DNA from: Bacteroides intestinalis
GTDB lineage: Bacteria > Bacteroidota > Bacteroidia > Bacteroidales > Bacteroidaceae
NCBI RefSeq assembly: GCF_902364365.1
Contig: NZ_CABJDN010000006.1
Span: forward strand, 124,001-188,000
Reading direction: 5' to 3'
DNA: 64,000 nt
Shown here: piece after piece, positions 1 through 8,863 of the stretch
How the letters are laid out: each line of letters opens with the position of its first letter
Position numbering within the stretch: position 1 is the first letter of the stretch
Translations under genes and position numbers: made by a program
Notes under the pieces: generated by a model
What the model saw: only the letters and a program-made list of their open reading frames with translations
What the model was told of the DNA's origin: nothing
The model's database searches: none

Positions 1-629
1 GAAAGGTGGATGTTGATATTACGGGTATCCGGAAACTAACTCTGTCCTCCGCCACTCAACATGCCAACCGTTCTAAAACTCTGTTCTGGGCAGAAGCCAT
101 TCTGGAAACGAAAGACGGTAAACAAATTCGCCTTGCCGATCTTCCGGTTGTCAAGGATAACGTGCAGGAGAATCCTTTTGGGAATACTCGGGATTATGCC
201 GATGGCCGCATCAATATCAGTGGAGAGAACTACAGTTGGGGGCTTCCTGCCGAACCAATGAATGCAGGTTTTGAAACTCCTGCTCAATATACTTTTGATT
301 TGGATGGGCTTCAGGCCGTCCGTCTGAAAACAGTTATCGGTGGAGATTATCCTCTGGGTGATGAGGCTGAAAGGCGCATTACTTTCGGAGTGCGCATGGA
401 CGCTGCTCAGGTTCGTTACCTGACTGTCATAGAGCCTTTTGAAAAAGAGAATAGCGTACAGTCTGTATTTGCTCCTTCGGCAGATGAACTGATTGTAATA
501 CTGAAGGATGGCAGGGAACAACGGTTCTATTTTGCAGGAATGGAAGAGGAGGGAGGTGCACCTACCGTAAAGATGGAAGAATGGAAAGAAGGTGTGCTGC
601 TGCGTGAAGAACATACAGTATGTGATTAA
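1..629 (+). CDS. C-terminal part of a probable glycan-processing protein (5' end outside window)
   Basis: The reading frame is open back to the left edge (codons AAG GTG GAT precede the first possible start), so this is the last ~208 residues of a longer protein. The visible part is beta-rich with no catalytic motif. It has an NPCBM-like stretch (ITGIRKL...LFWAEAIL) and a late KDGREQ strand of the sort that closes heparinase-like or glycoside-hydrolase beta-sandwiches. It lies 5 kb from a glycan-utilisation locus, which fits a carbohydrate-related role, but the enzyme family cannot be named from this fragment. The stop is followed directly by a hairpin terminator. Confidence 0.6.
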   Translation, partial: KVDVDITGIRKLTLSSATQHANRSKTLFWAEAILETKDGKQIRLADLPVVKDNVQENPFGNTRDYADGRINISGENYSWGLPAEPMNAGFETPAQYTFDLDGLQAVRLKTVIGGDYPLGDEAERRITFGVRMDAAQVRYLTVIEPFEKENSVQSVFAPSADELIVILKDGREQRFYFAGMEEEGGAPTVKMEEWKEGVLLREEHTVCD

Positions 630-664
630 AAAAAGAATACGGAGTTCATCACGAGCTCCGTATT
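629..664. terminator. Bidirectional intrinsic terminator
   Basis: The arms AATACGGAG and CTCCGTATT enclose an ~11-nt loop. On the minus strand the hairpin is followed by a run of seven T, so it ends the minus-strand gene whose stop is at 705. It also follows the stop of the plus-strand gene. The two genes are convergent. Confidence 0.75.
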
Positions 665-704
665 CATAAGATGAAAAGGATTGTAAAAACGGGGTATATA
701 TTGG

Positions 705-1232
705 TTAGATGAGGGCTTTGTTCTTTTTCGTGACAAACAAGTGGCAGAGGGAAGACCAAAATCTCCCTTTCTCAAGCTTCATGTTCTTGCAATCTTTCAT
801 TATGTTCTCGTGATTTTCCATCATGTTCTCATAATCTTCTATCATTTTCTTATGTAACGCGAGGATTTCATTGGTATAATTCATCAACTTTTTAAAATTC
901 TCTTCCAACTCAGCTTCCCGTTGGGTGTGATAATCATTGATCTCAAATAAACAGTTGTTGATTTTTTCTAAGCGTGCTCTCTCCTGATAGAGCCAACTCA
1001 AGTGCTCTTTTCGCACTCTCACCATAATAGCATCATCTGGACAAGATTTTAGTGAGTTAAATTCAAGAGCCTTGTCAAGTTCGTCAGTATCTACTAACGG
1101 ATTCTCGTCTTCGTAAGGTTCTGTGTCTATAGAAGAACATGTCAAATAACGGAGCCTGATCCATTCGTGGATTTGCTCTTCCGGTATGCCGTATTTTTCG
1201 GCTACTGATTTTATAGATACCCAATTAGCCAT
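705..1232 (-). CDS. Hypothetical protein with MerR-like HTH and long coiled coil
   Basis: 175 residues. Positions 1-40 read like a MerR/excisionase-type winged helix (VSIKSVAEKYGIPEEQIHEWI). Positions ~85-150 are a Glu/Lys/Asn-rich coiled coil with repeated ENMM/ENIM/KNM heptads, ending in a basic tail. No enzymatic motif is visible. The layout suggests a small DNA-binding protein that oligomerises through the coil. It is monocistronic: the nearest -7 element is ~250 nt upstream, leaving a long leader, and a terminator follows. The cellular role is unknown. Confidence 0.7.
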   Translation of the reverse strand: MANWVSIKSVAEKYGIPEEQIHEWIRLRYLTCSSIDTEPYEDENPLVDTDELDKALEFNSLKSCPDDAIMVRVRKEHLSWLYQERARLEKINNCLFEINDYHTQREAELEENFKKLMNYTNEILALHKKMIEDYENMMENHENIMKDCKNMKLEKGRFWSSLCHLFVTKKNKALI

Positions 1233-1588
1233 ATAGTGTTTGATTATAAGTTTTAAATCAATCCCTATACGGCTATAATGGTTTTATATTATAAAGGTAC
1301 GGGGCGTTACACCTTCCCTACCAGTAGGTATGTGGATACCTCTAAAAATAGGAAGAGTAAGCCCGTACCAATAATTGATACAGGCTACGCTCATCCGGTT
1401 TTTTAGTTAAATTTCCACATTTTACTGGTACCGGAAGAGGACATGCAAGATATATAATATACCACATGTCGCGTGTTCTGTTGCAAAGATACGTTTTTTT
1501 CACAATCCAACAATGAAAACATAGATTTGTTTCACTATTCTGCTAATTATTTTTATTTGGCAAATAGAATTCTGTTTGGGTTTTAGTT
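1233..1588. other. Intergenic region with promoter and long leader
   Basis: No gene seen. A minus-strand -7 element TATCTTTG lies at 1484-1491 and would start transcription near 1477, ~245 nt before the start codon at 1232. The leader holds a short hairpin (AGGTAT-gtgg-ATACCT, ~1328-1343) and two further GGTAC-containing stretches that could pair. No known riboswitch was recognised. Confidence 0.45.
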
Positions 1589-2899
1589 TTAAATAGACTT
1601 GTTCTGCAATAGCCATTTCCAGGCTGGCACAACACTGATTTGCTTACTTTCTCGTACGATAACTGTCTCTTCATCCTTGGTGATGATAAGCAGATTGGTA
1701 CATCCGGTTGCAGTTGAAGCTTCCAGAATTCCGCCAATCTCTCTTTCGCGAGTATTTTCATCTGACATATCCCAGGTTACTTGTATCAGTTGCACTACGG
1801 CATCATTGCGTTGGAGTACAAAATCACATTCACCATTACTCTGGTAATAAGAAATCTTATCTGAGGGTAATTTTGTCCGATTCAGTTGCATGAAAACAGT
1901 ATTCTCTAAATTTTTTCCGTTATCATTACTTTGCGGCAGGAGTACTGCACCCCGTATGCCGTTGTCTATACAGTAATACTTATCGAGTGATTTTTGTTCC
2001 TTAATCAAAGATCGATCATATTTGGAAATACGAACAAACATAAATATGTCACAAATGTAGTTTGCCCATAGATATAGATCATCTTTGCCAACTTTCAACC
2101 CCTGTGACTTGATATCTTTATATATTGCATTTATTGATGTCGGTTTTGTGAGATTCGCCATAATACGCTTTACAAAATATCTTACTACACTTACATTTGA
2201 TATTTTGTAGTGTTCAACCAAATCTTTCAATAACATTGTATCAAAATAGCCATGCAATAGTTTCAATCGTTCTGATTGGGAGGTGGTCAGTACAATTTCT
2301 GGGAATGCACTTTCCTGGTTATATTCTTCGAAAGCGATTCTCAATTTTGCCCTGTCCTGTTCGAGGTAGCTGTTTGTACTGATTCCTCTGAAACGGCAAT
2401 ACTCATTGAATGAAAGTGGATATGTTTCATATTCAAGTGGATATCCTCTCAATGCCGAACTCAGTTCCGTTGAGAGCATTGTTGCATTGCTACCGCATAC
2501 ATAGATATTTTTGCAGTAAGTTTTGTAAACTCGCAATATAAAATATTCCCAATCCTTGATGAGTTGGATTTCATCAAAGAACATATATACATCTTTAATA
2601 GGTATATTGGGATACATTTCCATATATGAAGCAATGACATCATCCAATTCTTCGGATGTCATACTTCTCAGACGTTCATCATCGAATCCCAACCATAGAA
2701 TATATTCTTTTGGCACACCTTTTTCGACAAGCGTATTTATGGCAATCTCCATCAAAGTAGATTTACCACAGCGCCGTACACCGGGGATAGTGATAATTTT
2801 TTTGCGATCTATCGGTAACTTTGTATCGCGTTCAATTACATCGAAAGGAATTTCACTCTGCTTGATAGCAAAAAGCGACTTAATAACATCTTTTCTCAT
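1589..2899 (-). CDS. AAA-family ATPase with DUF4143-type C-terminus
   Basis: 436 residues. Walker A GVRRCGKST is at 40-48, Walker B VYMFFDE at 104-110, and the sensor-like VCGSNA at 134-139. After a helical middle comes a C-terminal domain with GECDFVL followed by IQVTW, resembling the PD-(D/E)XK-like core proposed for DUF4143. Such AAA_14/DUF4143 proteins are common and mobile in Bacteroides, and their function is not established. A 17-bp inverted repeat covers the region just before the start codon and includes the Shine-Dalgarno-like AAGGAAA, which suggests autoregulation. A distant paralogue lies at 16753-18009. Confidence 0.85.
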   Translation of the reverse strand: MRKDVIKSLFAIKQSEIPFDVIERDTKLPIDRKKIITIPGVRRCGKSTLMEIAINTLVEKGVPKEYILWLGFDDERLRSMTSEELDDVIASYMEMYPNIPIKDVYMFFDEIQLIKDWEYFILRVYKTYCKNIYVCGSNATMLSTELSSALRGYPLEYETYPLSFNEYCRFRGISTNSYLEQDRAKLRIAFEEYNQESAFPEIVLTTSQSERLKLLHGYFDTMLLKDLVEHYKISNVSVVRYFVKRIMANLTKPTSINAIYKDIKSQGLKVGKDDLYLWANYICDIFMFVRISKYDRSLIKEQKSLDKYYCIDNGIRGAVLLPQSNDNGKNLENTVFMQLNRTKLPSDKISYYQSNGECDFVLQRNDAVVQLIQVTWDMSDENTREREIGGILEASTATGCTNLLIITKDEETVIVRESKQISVVPAWKWLLQNKSI

Positions 2900-2903
2900 G
2901 GGG

Positions 2904-2955
2904 TTTCCTTTTATTTAGGACAAAAATATGAAATTCTTTCCTAAATGAAAGGAAA
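2904..2955. repeat. 17-bp inverted repeat over the ATPase ribosome-binding region
   Basis: TTTCCTTTTATTTAGGA (2904-2920) and TCCTAAATGAAAGGAAA (2939-2955) are inverted copies with one mismatch and an 18-nt spacer. The proximal arm ends 4 nt before the start codon and contains the minus-strand AAGGAAA. It could be an operator or an RNA hairpin hiding the ribosome-binding site. Confidence 0.7.
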
Positions 2956-3015
2956 CGCTCAGTGTTTTTCTATGTTTTGTTGCCAAAAAAAAATGTGGAG
3001 CTCTTTCTTCTTGAG

Positions 3016-3110
3016 TTTAGCTTTGGTTTTAGTCCTAAATGTTTTTATTTTAGCTTTGGTTTTGACCTAAAATAACTCTATTTTTCCTTTGGTTTTAGAC
3101 TTTATTCAGT
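3016..3110. repeat. Three degenerate 33-bp tandem repeats
   Basis: CTTTGGTTTT starts at 3021, 3054 and 3087, an exact 33-bp period. Two of the copies are preceded by TTTAG. The repeats share CCTAAA with the inverted repeat at 2904-2955, so they may belong to the same regulatory patch upstream of the ATPase gene. The intergenic region 2900-3535 holds no gene that I can support. Confidence 0.6.
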
Positions 3111-3332
3111 CTTTTAATATTGAATATTTGTCTATATTTCAACGATTAGCTCTTAGTTGTATAACCTTCTATTTAATTATGCAAGGCAGCTTGAAAGTTT
3201 CCTGAATGATAAAGTGGAGTAGGAGTTGAAATCCCCTTCATATCAGAGTAAAAGCTTCAATAGTAATTGAGGAATACACAGGGAGTCACTTGACTTTGCC
3301 CTGCTTCTTTTGTGTCTTTATAGTAAGTCTTA

Positions 3333-3426
3333 TTGGGTGTTAACCTTGGTCAACAGGCTCGTTAATGAAGGTCGACAGGCCGAGCAACCAAGGTTAACAG
3401 GGCGGTTGACCAAGGTTAAGACCCAA
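3333..3426. repeat. Nested inverted repeats, 22-bp arms
   Basis: TTGGGTGTTAACCTTGGTCA (3333-3352, continuing AC) is matched by its inverse, which begins GTTGACCAAGGTTAAGACCC at 3405, with one mismatch over 22 bp. Between them lie related units containing GTTAATGAAGGTCGAC and CAACCAAGGTTAAC, each followed by AGG. The whole is an array of ~20-bp units in both orientations. It lies in a non-coding stretch upstream of no obvious gene. Confidence 0.65.
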
Positions 3427-3535
3427 TCATTCCTAAGGGTGAACGGGATGTTCCTTAGGAGGAAACAGAATAGTCCCTAATGCAAAACAAATTAATACCT
3501 GATGATGAGTTGTAGCTCTTGAATCTTGTTTTTAT

Positions 3536-5125
3536 TTAATCGTCACATCTTTTACCATCTATCCAATTTTCATATTCCCTGATTTTATCACGGATATACA
3601 GAACGTCCCATCGAGGAACAGTTTGCAATGCTTTCTTGAAAATCCGGATATACGGATGTTCCTGGTTGGTAATTTCTTCATGGTATCTTTGGGGACCTTG
3701 ACTCCAATCACATCCATTCACATATGCGGTACAGGTAGTTGAATCGGTTGTTCCATCCGGTCGCAGGCTTATCTGATAGCGGCAATGCACCGATTTTCCT
3801 TTCAGTTCCGGGAATTTACTCCATATCTCTGTTGCCTGTAGTTTCTCCTCGCATTGTTTCAAAGCTTCTCTATTTCCCAAGGTGAACGAATTATTGTAAG
3901 TTTTCTGCCGGATGACTTTTCCCTCTTTTATTTCGCAGAATATTTCCTTTTTAAATACATCCCTAAATCCGTAACTGTCTATGAGCCTGCCTCCGCATAT
4001 CAAATAGAGTTCTCCGGAAAACCAGGAAGCCTCTATCGGTTGCTTGTCCGCTGTACCGAAGATGGAGTCGAGCGGGAGAGGGGAGGTGCTTATTCCGTAA
4101 AATAAGTTAGTAAGGTAGAGCTTGCCGTTCTCTATTTTCCACTGTCCGGTATAGCCCCGGAAGCAATCGTTTCTCCATTCTTCTTTTAAATAGGGTTTTA
4201 CTTTTTCATAAAGGTTCATATCATATTGAAGCGGAAATCCCCGCAAGGCATAAACGGTATCGTTGTATAGTAAAGTATCCATTACCTGTTCTTTCTGATA
4301 GAGGGCTTTGCAGCCTTTTCCTTTCCATAAATACAATGCTTCCGTATTTGCCACTTCCCATATTTCATTTCGTACGGTAAGCACATCCCATCGGGGGACT
4401 TTATGCAGTGCCGTAGCTATCTGTTCCGCATAGAGTTTCTTACGTTCTTCTGTAATGCTATCCGGGTGTATATGGATTTTTACATGGTCGATACTGCCAT
4501 CCATTTTGGGTAAAACATTAATATAAACGAATACTCTGCGGTTAGCTAATTCGGGAAAACGGTCTCCATTGAATTGTGTCGTGAGAAAGGACATCACTTC
4601 TTCTATAGACGTTCCTTTCTTTAGTGAGTTTTGATAGCTGGTCTGCGAAATAATCTTTCCTTGTTCTACCTGATAGTCCGTCTCATGTTCGTGTTCCCGC
4701 ATAAATCCGAAGTGAACATAATGAATCATTTTGCCGGAAACTACTTTTAGTTTTCCGCTGAACCAGGTAGCTATCACTTTCCCTTCTTTGTTTCGGTATT
4801 TGTCGAAAATGCCGTTCATATTTACCGTTATTTTAGGAATGTGGGTATAGAGGCTTTTGCCGTCTTCTATTTGTATAAGGCTTAACTCGCCATTTTCAAT
4901 CTGCCACAGAGCTTGATAACCTCTCCAGCAATCTGTACTGGAGTTTTCGTTAGATAAACGTTCACCCACTTGTCGGCGGAGGATTGAGTCATGTTCTATG
5001 GGACATTCCAGTAGCATCAGGGTGTCTTTTCCGATGATGATTAAATCGGGAATCTGTCCGGTTGCATTTGCCGAAAGCAGACAGCAGAAGGATAGCAGAT
5101 GGAAAAGTAATAATTTTCGGGCCAT
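3536..5125 (-). CDS. Secreted hypothetical protein with internal duplication
   Basis: 529 residues with a signal peptide (residues 1-23, ending ANATGQ). The rest is two copies of a ~250-residue unit. Landmarks recur in order: RGYQALWQIENGEL / RGYTGQWKIENGKL, ATWFSGKL / ASWFSGEL, FPELANR / FPELKGK, and VPRWDVLTVRNEI / VPRWDVLYIRDKI. No catalytic or metal motif is evident. The WxIENGxL units look like short beta hairpins, so an extracytoplasmic binding protein is possible. A -7-like TACTTTTG lies at about 5157-5164. I do not recognise the family by name. Confidence 0.75.
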   Translation of the reverse strand: MARKLLLFHLLSFCCLLSANATGQIPDLIIIGKDTLMLLECPIEHDSILRRQVGERLSNENSSTDCWRGYQALWQIENGELSLIQIEDGKSLYTHIPKITVNMNGIFDKYRNKEGKVIATWFSGKLKVVSGKMIHYVHFGFMREHEHETDYQVEQGKIISQTSYQNSLKKGTSIEEVMSFLTTQFNGDRFPELANRRVFVYINVLPKMDGSIDHVKIHIHPDSITEERKKLYAEQIATALHKVPRWDVLTVRNEIWEVANTEALYLWKGKGCKALYQKEQVMDTLLYNDTVYALRGFPLQYDMNLYEKVKPYLKEEWRNDCFRGYTGQWKIENGKLYLTNLFYGISTSPLPLDSIFGTADKQPIEASWFSGELYLICGGRLIDSYGFRDVFKKEIFCEIKEGKVIRQKTYNNSFTLGNREALKQCEEKLQATEIWSKFPELKGKSVHCRYQISLRPDGTTDSTTCTAYVNGCDWSQGPQRYHEEITNQEHPYIRIFKKALQTVPRWDVLYIRDKIREYENWIDGKRCDD

Positions 5126-5337
5126 AGTTTGTAATTGAAGGTAAGTGATATATGCAAAAGTAATTCCTTTTTATGTAAAGGTAAAGCTTTGGTTATAAAT
5201 ACTTTCTTTTTCATCGATAAAAAACTTCTGTTAGTCGATTTTTCTATTTATGGATTAAACTATATTCCGGAAATATTGTCATAGATACGTGTTTCATAAA
5301 TAGAATGGAATTAACTCACTTTTAAATGAATAGAATT

Positions 5338-5673
5338 ATGAAGAAGCAAATTTTAACTTTGGCCCTTGCCCTGTTTTTGGGGACGGCTGTAGGTATGGCA
5401 CAGGAAAACAGAGGCGAACGTCCTGATCCGTCAAAACGCATCGAACAGATGGTAACTGACCTGGGACTGAATGAAACTCAGGCTAAAGAATTCAAGGCAG
5501 TAATGGAGGAAATGAGACCAAACAGAGATGCTTCGGGCGAAAGACCTTCACGCGAGGAAATGGAGAAGAAGCGTAATGAGGCGGATGCAAAACTAAAAAA
5601 GATTCTGACCGATGAACAGTATAAGAAGTATCAGAGCATGAGACCTCAGAGAGGACAGAGAAGAGGAAAATAA
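5338..5673 (+). CDS. Small Spy/CpxP-like periplasmic protein (DUF4890 type)
   Basis: 111 residues from the ATG that begins MKKQ; an in-frame ATG 12 nt upstream is the alternative. A cleaved signal peptide (MKKQILTLALALFLGTAVGMA) precedes a short helical domain with LGLNETQAKEFKAVMEEMRP and the partner helix KILTDEQYKKYQSM, the helix pair typical of Spy/CpxP-like proteins. The tail RPQRGQRRGK is very basic. The likely role is periplasmic chaperone or envelope-stress sensor, inferred from the fold. It is monocistronic, with a hairpin terminator shared with the convergent gene. Confidence 0.75.
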   Translation: MKKQILTLALALFLGTAVGMAQENRGERPDPSKRIEQMVTDLGLNETQAKEFKAVMEEMRPNRDASGERPSREEMEKKRNEADAKLKKILTDEQYKKYQSMRPQRGQRRGK

Positions 5674-5687
5674 TCTTCTATAAGCTA

Positions 5688-5770
5688 TTTTTCATCCGTA
5701 GATGACGCAGAAACACGGATTTTAATTAAAAAACAGATCCGTGAAATCTGTGTCATCTGCGGATGAAAAA
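5688..5770. terminator. Long inverted repeat, bidirectional terminator
   Basis: The outer arms TTTTTCATCCG-TAGATGAC and GTCATCTGCGGATGAAAAA pair. An inner pair (ACACGGAT / ATCCGTG) extends the structure. It ends in A- and T-runs on both strands, between two convergent genes. Confidence 0.7.
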
Positions 5771-5808
5771 TATAAGTATATAATCTTTATTGCATATCTC
5801 TCAAGCGG

Positions 5809-7239
5809 TTATTTACTGAATGTCACCCCTTCCGTATGCTCGCCCACAAAGATGCGTGCCATATCTCCGGTCTTATACCATTTAGGCTTATTAGGCATGT
5901 CATCATAAATCACTTCACCGTTTATTTGCAAGTTCTCAAAACGAATGTTTTTCACTTTCCGTTCTTTATCATAGCCGATAATCATGGAAACTTCCGCATT
6001 CTCTCCCGTGTAGGAGATGTCCTTAAACAAAATGTCTTCAATGCCTCTACCAGGGGCTGTACAGTACTTCTCGTTAAAGAAAATGCGTAGATTAACCAGT
6101 TGCCCTTGTCTGAAATCCTCAATCCGGATATTCTCAAAACGAACGTTACGGATCAGGTTGTTGTCTCCCGCATTGATGGCGAGGCAGCCTTGATAATCCA
6201 GTTGTTTCTCTTTGTGATCCAGAATATCTATATTGATATAATTCAGGTTTTCCAGAACTTCAGGATTCTTTGTGTTTCCATGGATACCGATGAATATGGG
6301 ATGTGCCACGTCCGCCCAAAGGGTAGAGTTCTGCATAGTAATATTCTTGCAGCCACCGGTGAAACCCATACGTGTGCCGTAAACTGTGGTGCAATCGTCG
6401 GAATTACGGCAGAATACACCATCGTACAGTACATTGTTGCTGGCGAAGACATTCAGTCCGTCTCCCCAACCGTAGGAACTGATGACTTTTACATTCCGTA
6501 TCGTTACGCTGTCTGAGCCTCCGGTGGGACACTGGGTACTGATTACGCCTTCTATCGTTACATTCTTGGAATTGACAATGCGCAGTCCGGCCCAGCGGTC
6601 AGGAATCACGATTCCTCTTCCCAATATTTTCACATCCTGTGCATTGACTATCTGGATAAGGCCTTTCACTACTGCCCCTCCTGCTACATAGACAGTCTTT
6701 CCGGATGGTACATTTAGCGTGTCACCCGGGAAAGTATGTATGCCCGGGCCGAAATAGATCAGATTTTTATCTTTTATTTTCTTAGGTTTATTCTTATCTA
6801 TCGGATTGGCAAACAGATGGAGATTATGAAATATATCTCCATTCACTTCTACCGACAAGTTACGCGGACGATCCAGTTTGAAGGTCATGGTGCTGCCGGA
6901 TATGGAAGGAGTGATTTGGTAAGAGAGTGGACGAACGCACCCTGTCTGAATAGTGCCATGGTTGAAGGTTACCGATACTTCCACTTCGCCGGAGAAGTCG
7001 AAATAGCTCATGGAGGCTTTTTCTACCTGATGTTTAGTACCGCGCACTTCATCTACTTTAACCATATAGGTATCTACCGGTTTCCAGTCTTTTCCTGTTT
7101 CTCTTACCTGGATGGTGAAGTCGTTCATGAGTTCGGCTCCTTCCGGTGCCGGATAGGTAACTAATTGGTTCTGAGAATTTGCATTGTGGGTGGTACCCAA
7201 CAGGATGCTTGTTATAGCAATAAATTTATTTAGTCTCAT
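5809..7239 (-). CDS. GH28-like right-handed beta-helix glycosidase
   Basis: 476 residues. A signal peptide (1-22) and an N-terminal beta domain are followed from ~150 by a parallel beta-helix opening with GPGIHTFPGDTLNVPSGKTV, typical of GH28 and related polygalacturonase-like enzymes. NSDDC supplies the paired acids and FIGIHGNT sits where GH28 has its GHG motif. Predicted to hydrolyse acidic or branched glycan in the periplasm or at the surface; the substrate is not deducible. It has its own -7 element (7344-7351) and follows the terminator of the SusCD operon, so it is co-localised with the locus but separately transcribed. GH49 or GH110-like enzymes share the fold and are alternatives. 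Confidence 0.7.
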   Translation of the reverse strand: MRLNKFIAITSILLGTTHNANSQNQLVTYPAPEGAELMNDFTIQVRETGKDWKPVDTYMVKVDEVRGTKHQVEKASMSYFDFSGEVEVSVTFNHGTIQTGCVRPLSYQITPSISGSTMTFKLDRPRNLSVEVNGDIFHNLHLFANPIDKNKPKKIKDKNLIYFGPGIHTFPGDTLNVPSGKTVYVAGGAVVKGLIQIVNAQDVKILGRGIVIPDRWAGLRIVNSKNVTIEGVISTQCPTGGSDSVTIRNVKVISSYGWGDGLNVFASNNVLYDGVFCRNSDDCTTVYGTRMGFTGGCKNITMQNSTLWADVAHPIFIGIHGNTKNPEVLENLNYINIDILDHKEKQLDYQGCLAINAGDNNLIRNVRFENIRIEDFRQGQLVNLRIFFNEKYCTAPGRGIEDILFKDISYTGENAEVSMIIGYDKERKVKNIRFENLQINGEVIYDDMPNKPKWYKTGDMARIFVGEHTEGVTFSK

Positions 7240-7343
7240 TTTTATAGTTATATAATAGTTCTTTCATTTATGATACGAACGAGAAAAGAAATTCACCTAT
7301 TCAATATTCCAGATAACTGTTTTATGCTTGAAGTTGAGATATG

Positions 7344-7351
7344 CAAATATA
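7344..7351 (-). promoter_or_regulatory. -7 element TATATTTG of the beta-helix enzyme gene
   Basis: TATATTTG on the minus strand matches the Bacteroidota TAnnTTTG consensus and lies ~105 nt upstream of the start codon at 7239. Confidence 0.55.
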
Positions 7352-7407
7352 CGAATGCTGGGGAAAGTATATTCAAATAATATGATGGAAAATAAGTTTT
7401 TCTAGAA

Positions 7408-7434
7408 AAAGGGTGTCTATTAATGACGCCCTTT
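7408..7434 (-). terminator. Terminator of the SusCD operon
   Basis: AAAGGGTGTC and GACGCCCTTT pair (one G-T wobble) around a 7-nt loop. The minus strand continues with TTTTTC. It lies ~50 nt after the metalloprotease stop codon. Confidence 0.75.
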
Positions 7435-7486
7435 CAAATGAATTTTGTGAAATATTAGTAAGTATATTTATAAAATAATATAGATA

Positions 7487-8788
7487 TTATTGCTGGACAG
7501 CTATACTAAATCTTTCACTTCTTGTTCCAAAATATACATCTACATCAATATAGCCATATTGGTCTATATCTGTTTTATATAATTTGATGTTTCCACTATA
7601 ATCATATTTTCGACTATTTATCCAAAATCCAAAATTAGGATTCACTGAAGAATAGCACAATGGACCATTGTCTTCTAAATAAACTAATTGGGCATCTAAA
7701 TTATCATTTGTTCCAAAATCTAATTTTTCACTACTACTTCCACTCGACTGTATAATGATATATTGAGTTTGAGTATTACAACATAATTCTCCATAAGAAG
7801 ATGAAGGATAACAATTATATGTGATATAAGAAACTGGCATATTAGAAAGAATAACATTATACTTATTATTTCTAATTGTTGCAGTCAATGTATATTGCTG
7901 CAGTCGGTAATTAGGATACCAATTCGTTAAAGTTAAATCTTGATCTATAAACTCTCTTGTTTCTGTTTTGGTGTCCATTGCATAAAAAGTATTTGAATAT
8001 TCGCAATTGACACTCCAATGGTCGATTGAATACTCCGGAAGCAAACCTGTCACTGTATAGACAGCATTGTCTTCAAAAGTTGTATTACCTTCTATTCTAA
8101 AATTTGTTTGATATGGATACATACTCCAGCCTGCTAACCAATCGTCTTTAGATAAAGTTCTTTGTACACCTTTATAAGAAGGATACATTACAGCAGAATA
8201 ATCGTTTGAATGACCAATACAAAGAACATGACCAATCTCATGAAGTGCCACGCTCATCAAGTCATGCGTATTTCCAGTAGTGTCAAACGAATAATTCTCA
8301 TTAAAATGAAGTTGTTGTTTTACAACAATATGAGTATTTCTATTATAAGTTGTAACAGTATGTGCCAATGCGCTAGCATCAAAAGAACAATTATCTTCAT
8401 GAGGAGAATTACTGAACCAACCAATTTCAATATCTGCATCATTCTTTGAATTAACTTCGTAAAATGACACATTTAAATCTTTACTCCACTCCCAAAAGGC
8501 AGCCTGTACGGCTGCACGAGCAGCCAAGCCATCTATTTGCGAGGAATTATTGAGAAAATAATACTTAAATGATTTCTTATTCCAACGATAATCATTAAGT
8601 ATATACCGCAAATTACTATCATAGATAACCCTTGTTTCATACTCCGTGGAGTCATTCTCATTACTATATATAGCTGATCTTGTTACTGGTTGGCCTTCTT
8701 CTAAAAAGAAATTACTTTCATTGTTACATGCGCTAATCATTGCTGCTAATAATAGCAAAATGCCCCCCTTGAATTTATAATATTTCAT
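7487..8788 (-). CDS. Matrixin-type metalloprotease lipoprotein
   Basis: 433 residues from the ATG at 8788, which gives a clean lipoprotein signal (MKYYKFKGG...ISAC, lipid Cys at 21); a start 12 codons upstream is less likely. The zinc motif HEIGHVLCIGH (~183-193) with the Met-turn VMYP a few residues on is diagnostic of metzincins and matches matrixins. Beyond ~225 the protein is beta-rich, perhaps a binding module. It is the last gene of the SusCD operon, 40 nt after the small lipoprotein. It may cleave a glycoprotein and release its glycan; that is inference. AT-rich coding sequence relative to SusC suggests later acquisition. Confidence 0.85.
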   Translation of the reverse strand: MKYYKFKGGILLLLAAMISACNNESNFFLEEGQPVTRSAIYSNENDSTEYETRVIYDSNLRYILNDYRWNKKSFKYYFLNNSSQIDGLAARAAVQAAFWEWSKDLNVSFYEVNSKNDADIEIGWFSNSPHEDNCSFDASALAHTVTTYNRNTHIVVKQQLHFNENYSFDTTGNTHDLMSVALHEIGHVLCIGHSNDYSAVMYPSYKGVQRTLSKDDWLAGWSMYPYQTNFRIEGNTTFEDNAVYTVTGLLPEYSIDHWSVNCEYSNTFYAMDTKTETREFIDQDLTLTNWYPNYRLQQYTLTATIRNNKYNVILSNMPVSYITYNCYPSSSYGELCCNTQTQYIIIQSSGSSSEKLDFGTNDNLDAQLVYLEDNGPLCYSSVNPNFGFWINSRKYDYSGNIKLYKTDIDQYGYIDVDVYFGTRSERFSIAVQQ

Positions 8789-8863
8789 ACTAAAAAGATT
8801 AAAATTAAGAAATATAGCCTGCAATTAATCATTCAAGAATAATTGCAGGCGTTAAATTATACG

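Noticed and set aside
5688..5770. Possible structured RNA gene
   Set aside because: The symmetry and position between convergent genes are fully explained by a bidirectional terminator; similar sequences occur often as intergenic repeats in this group.
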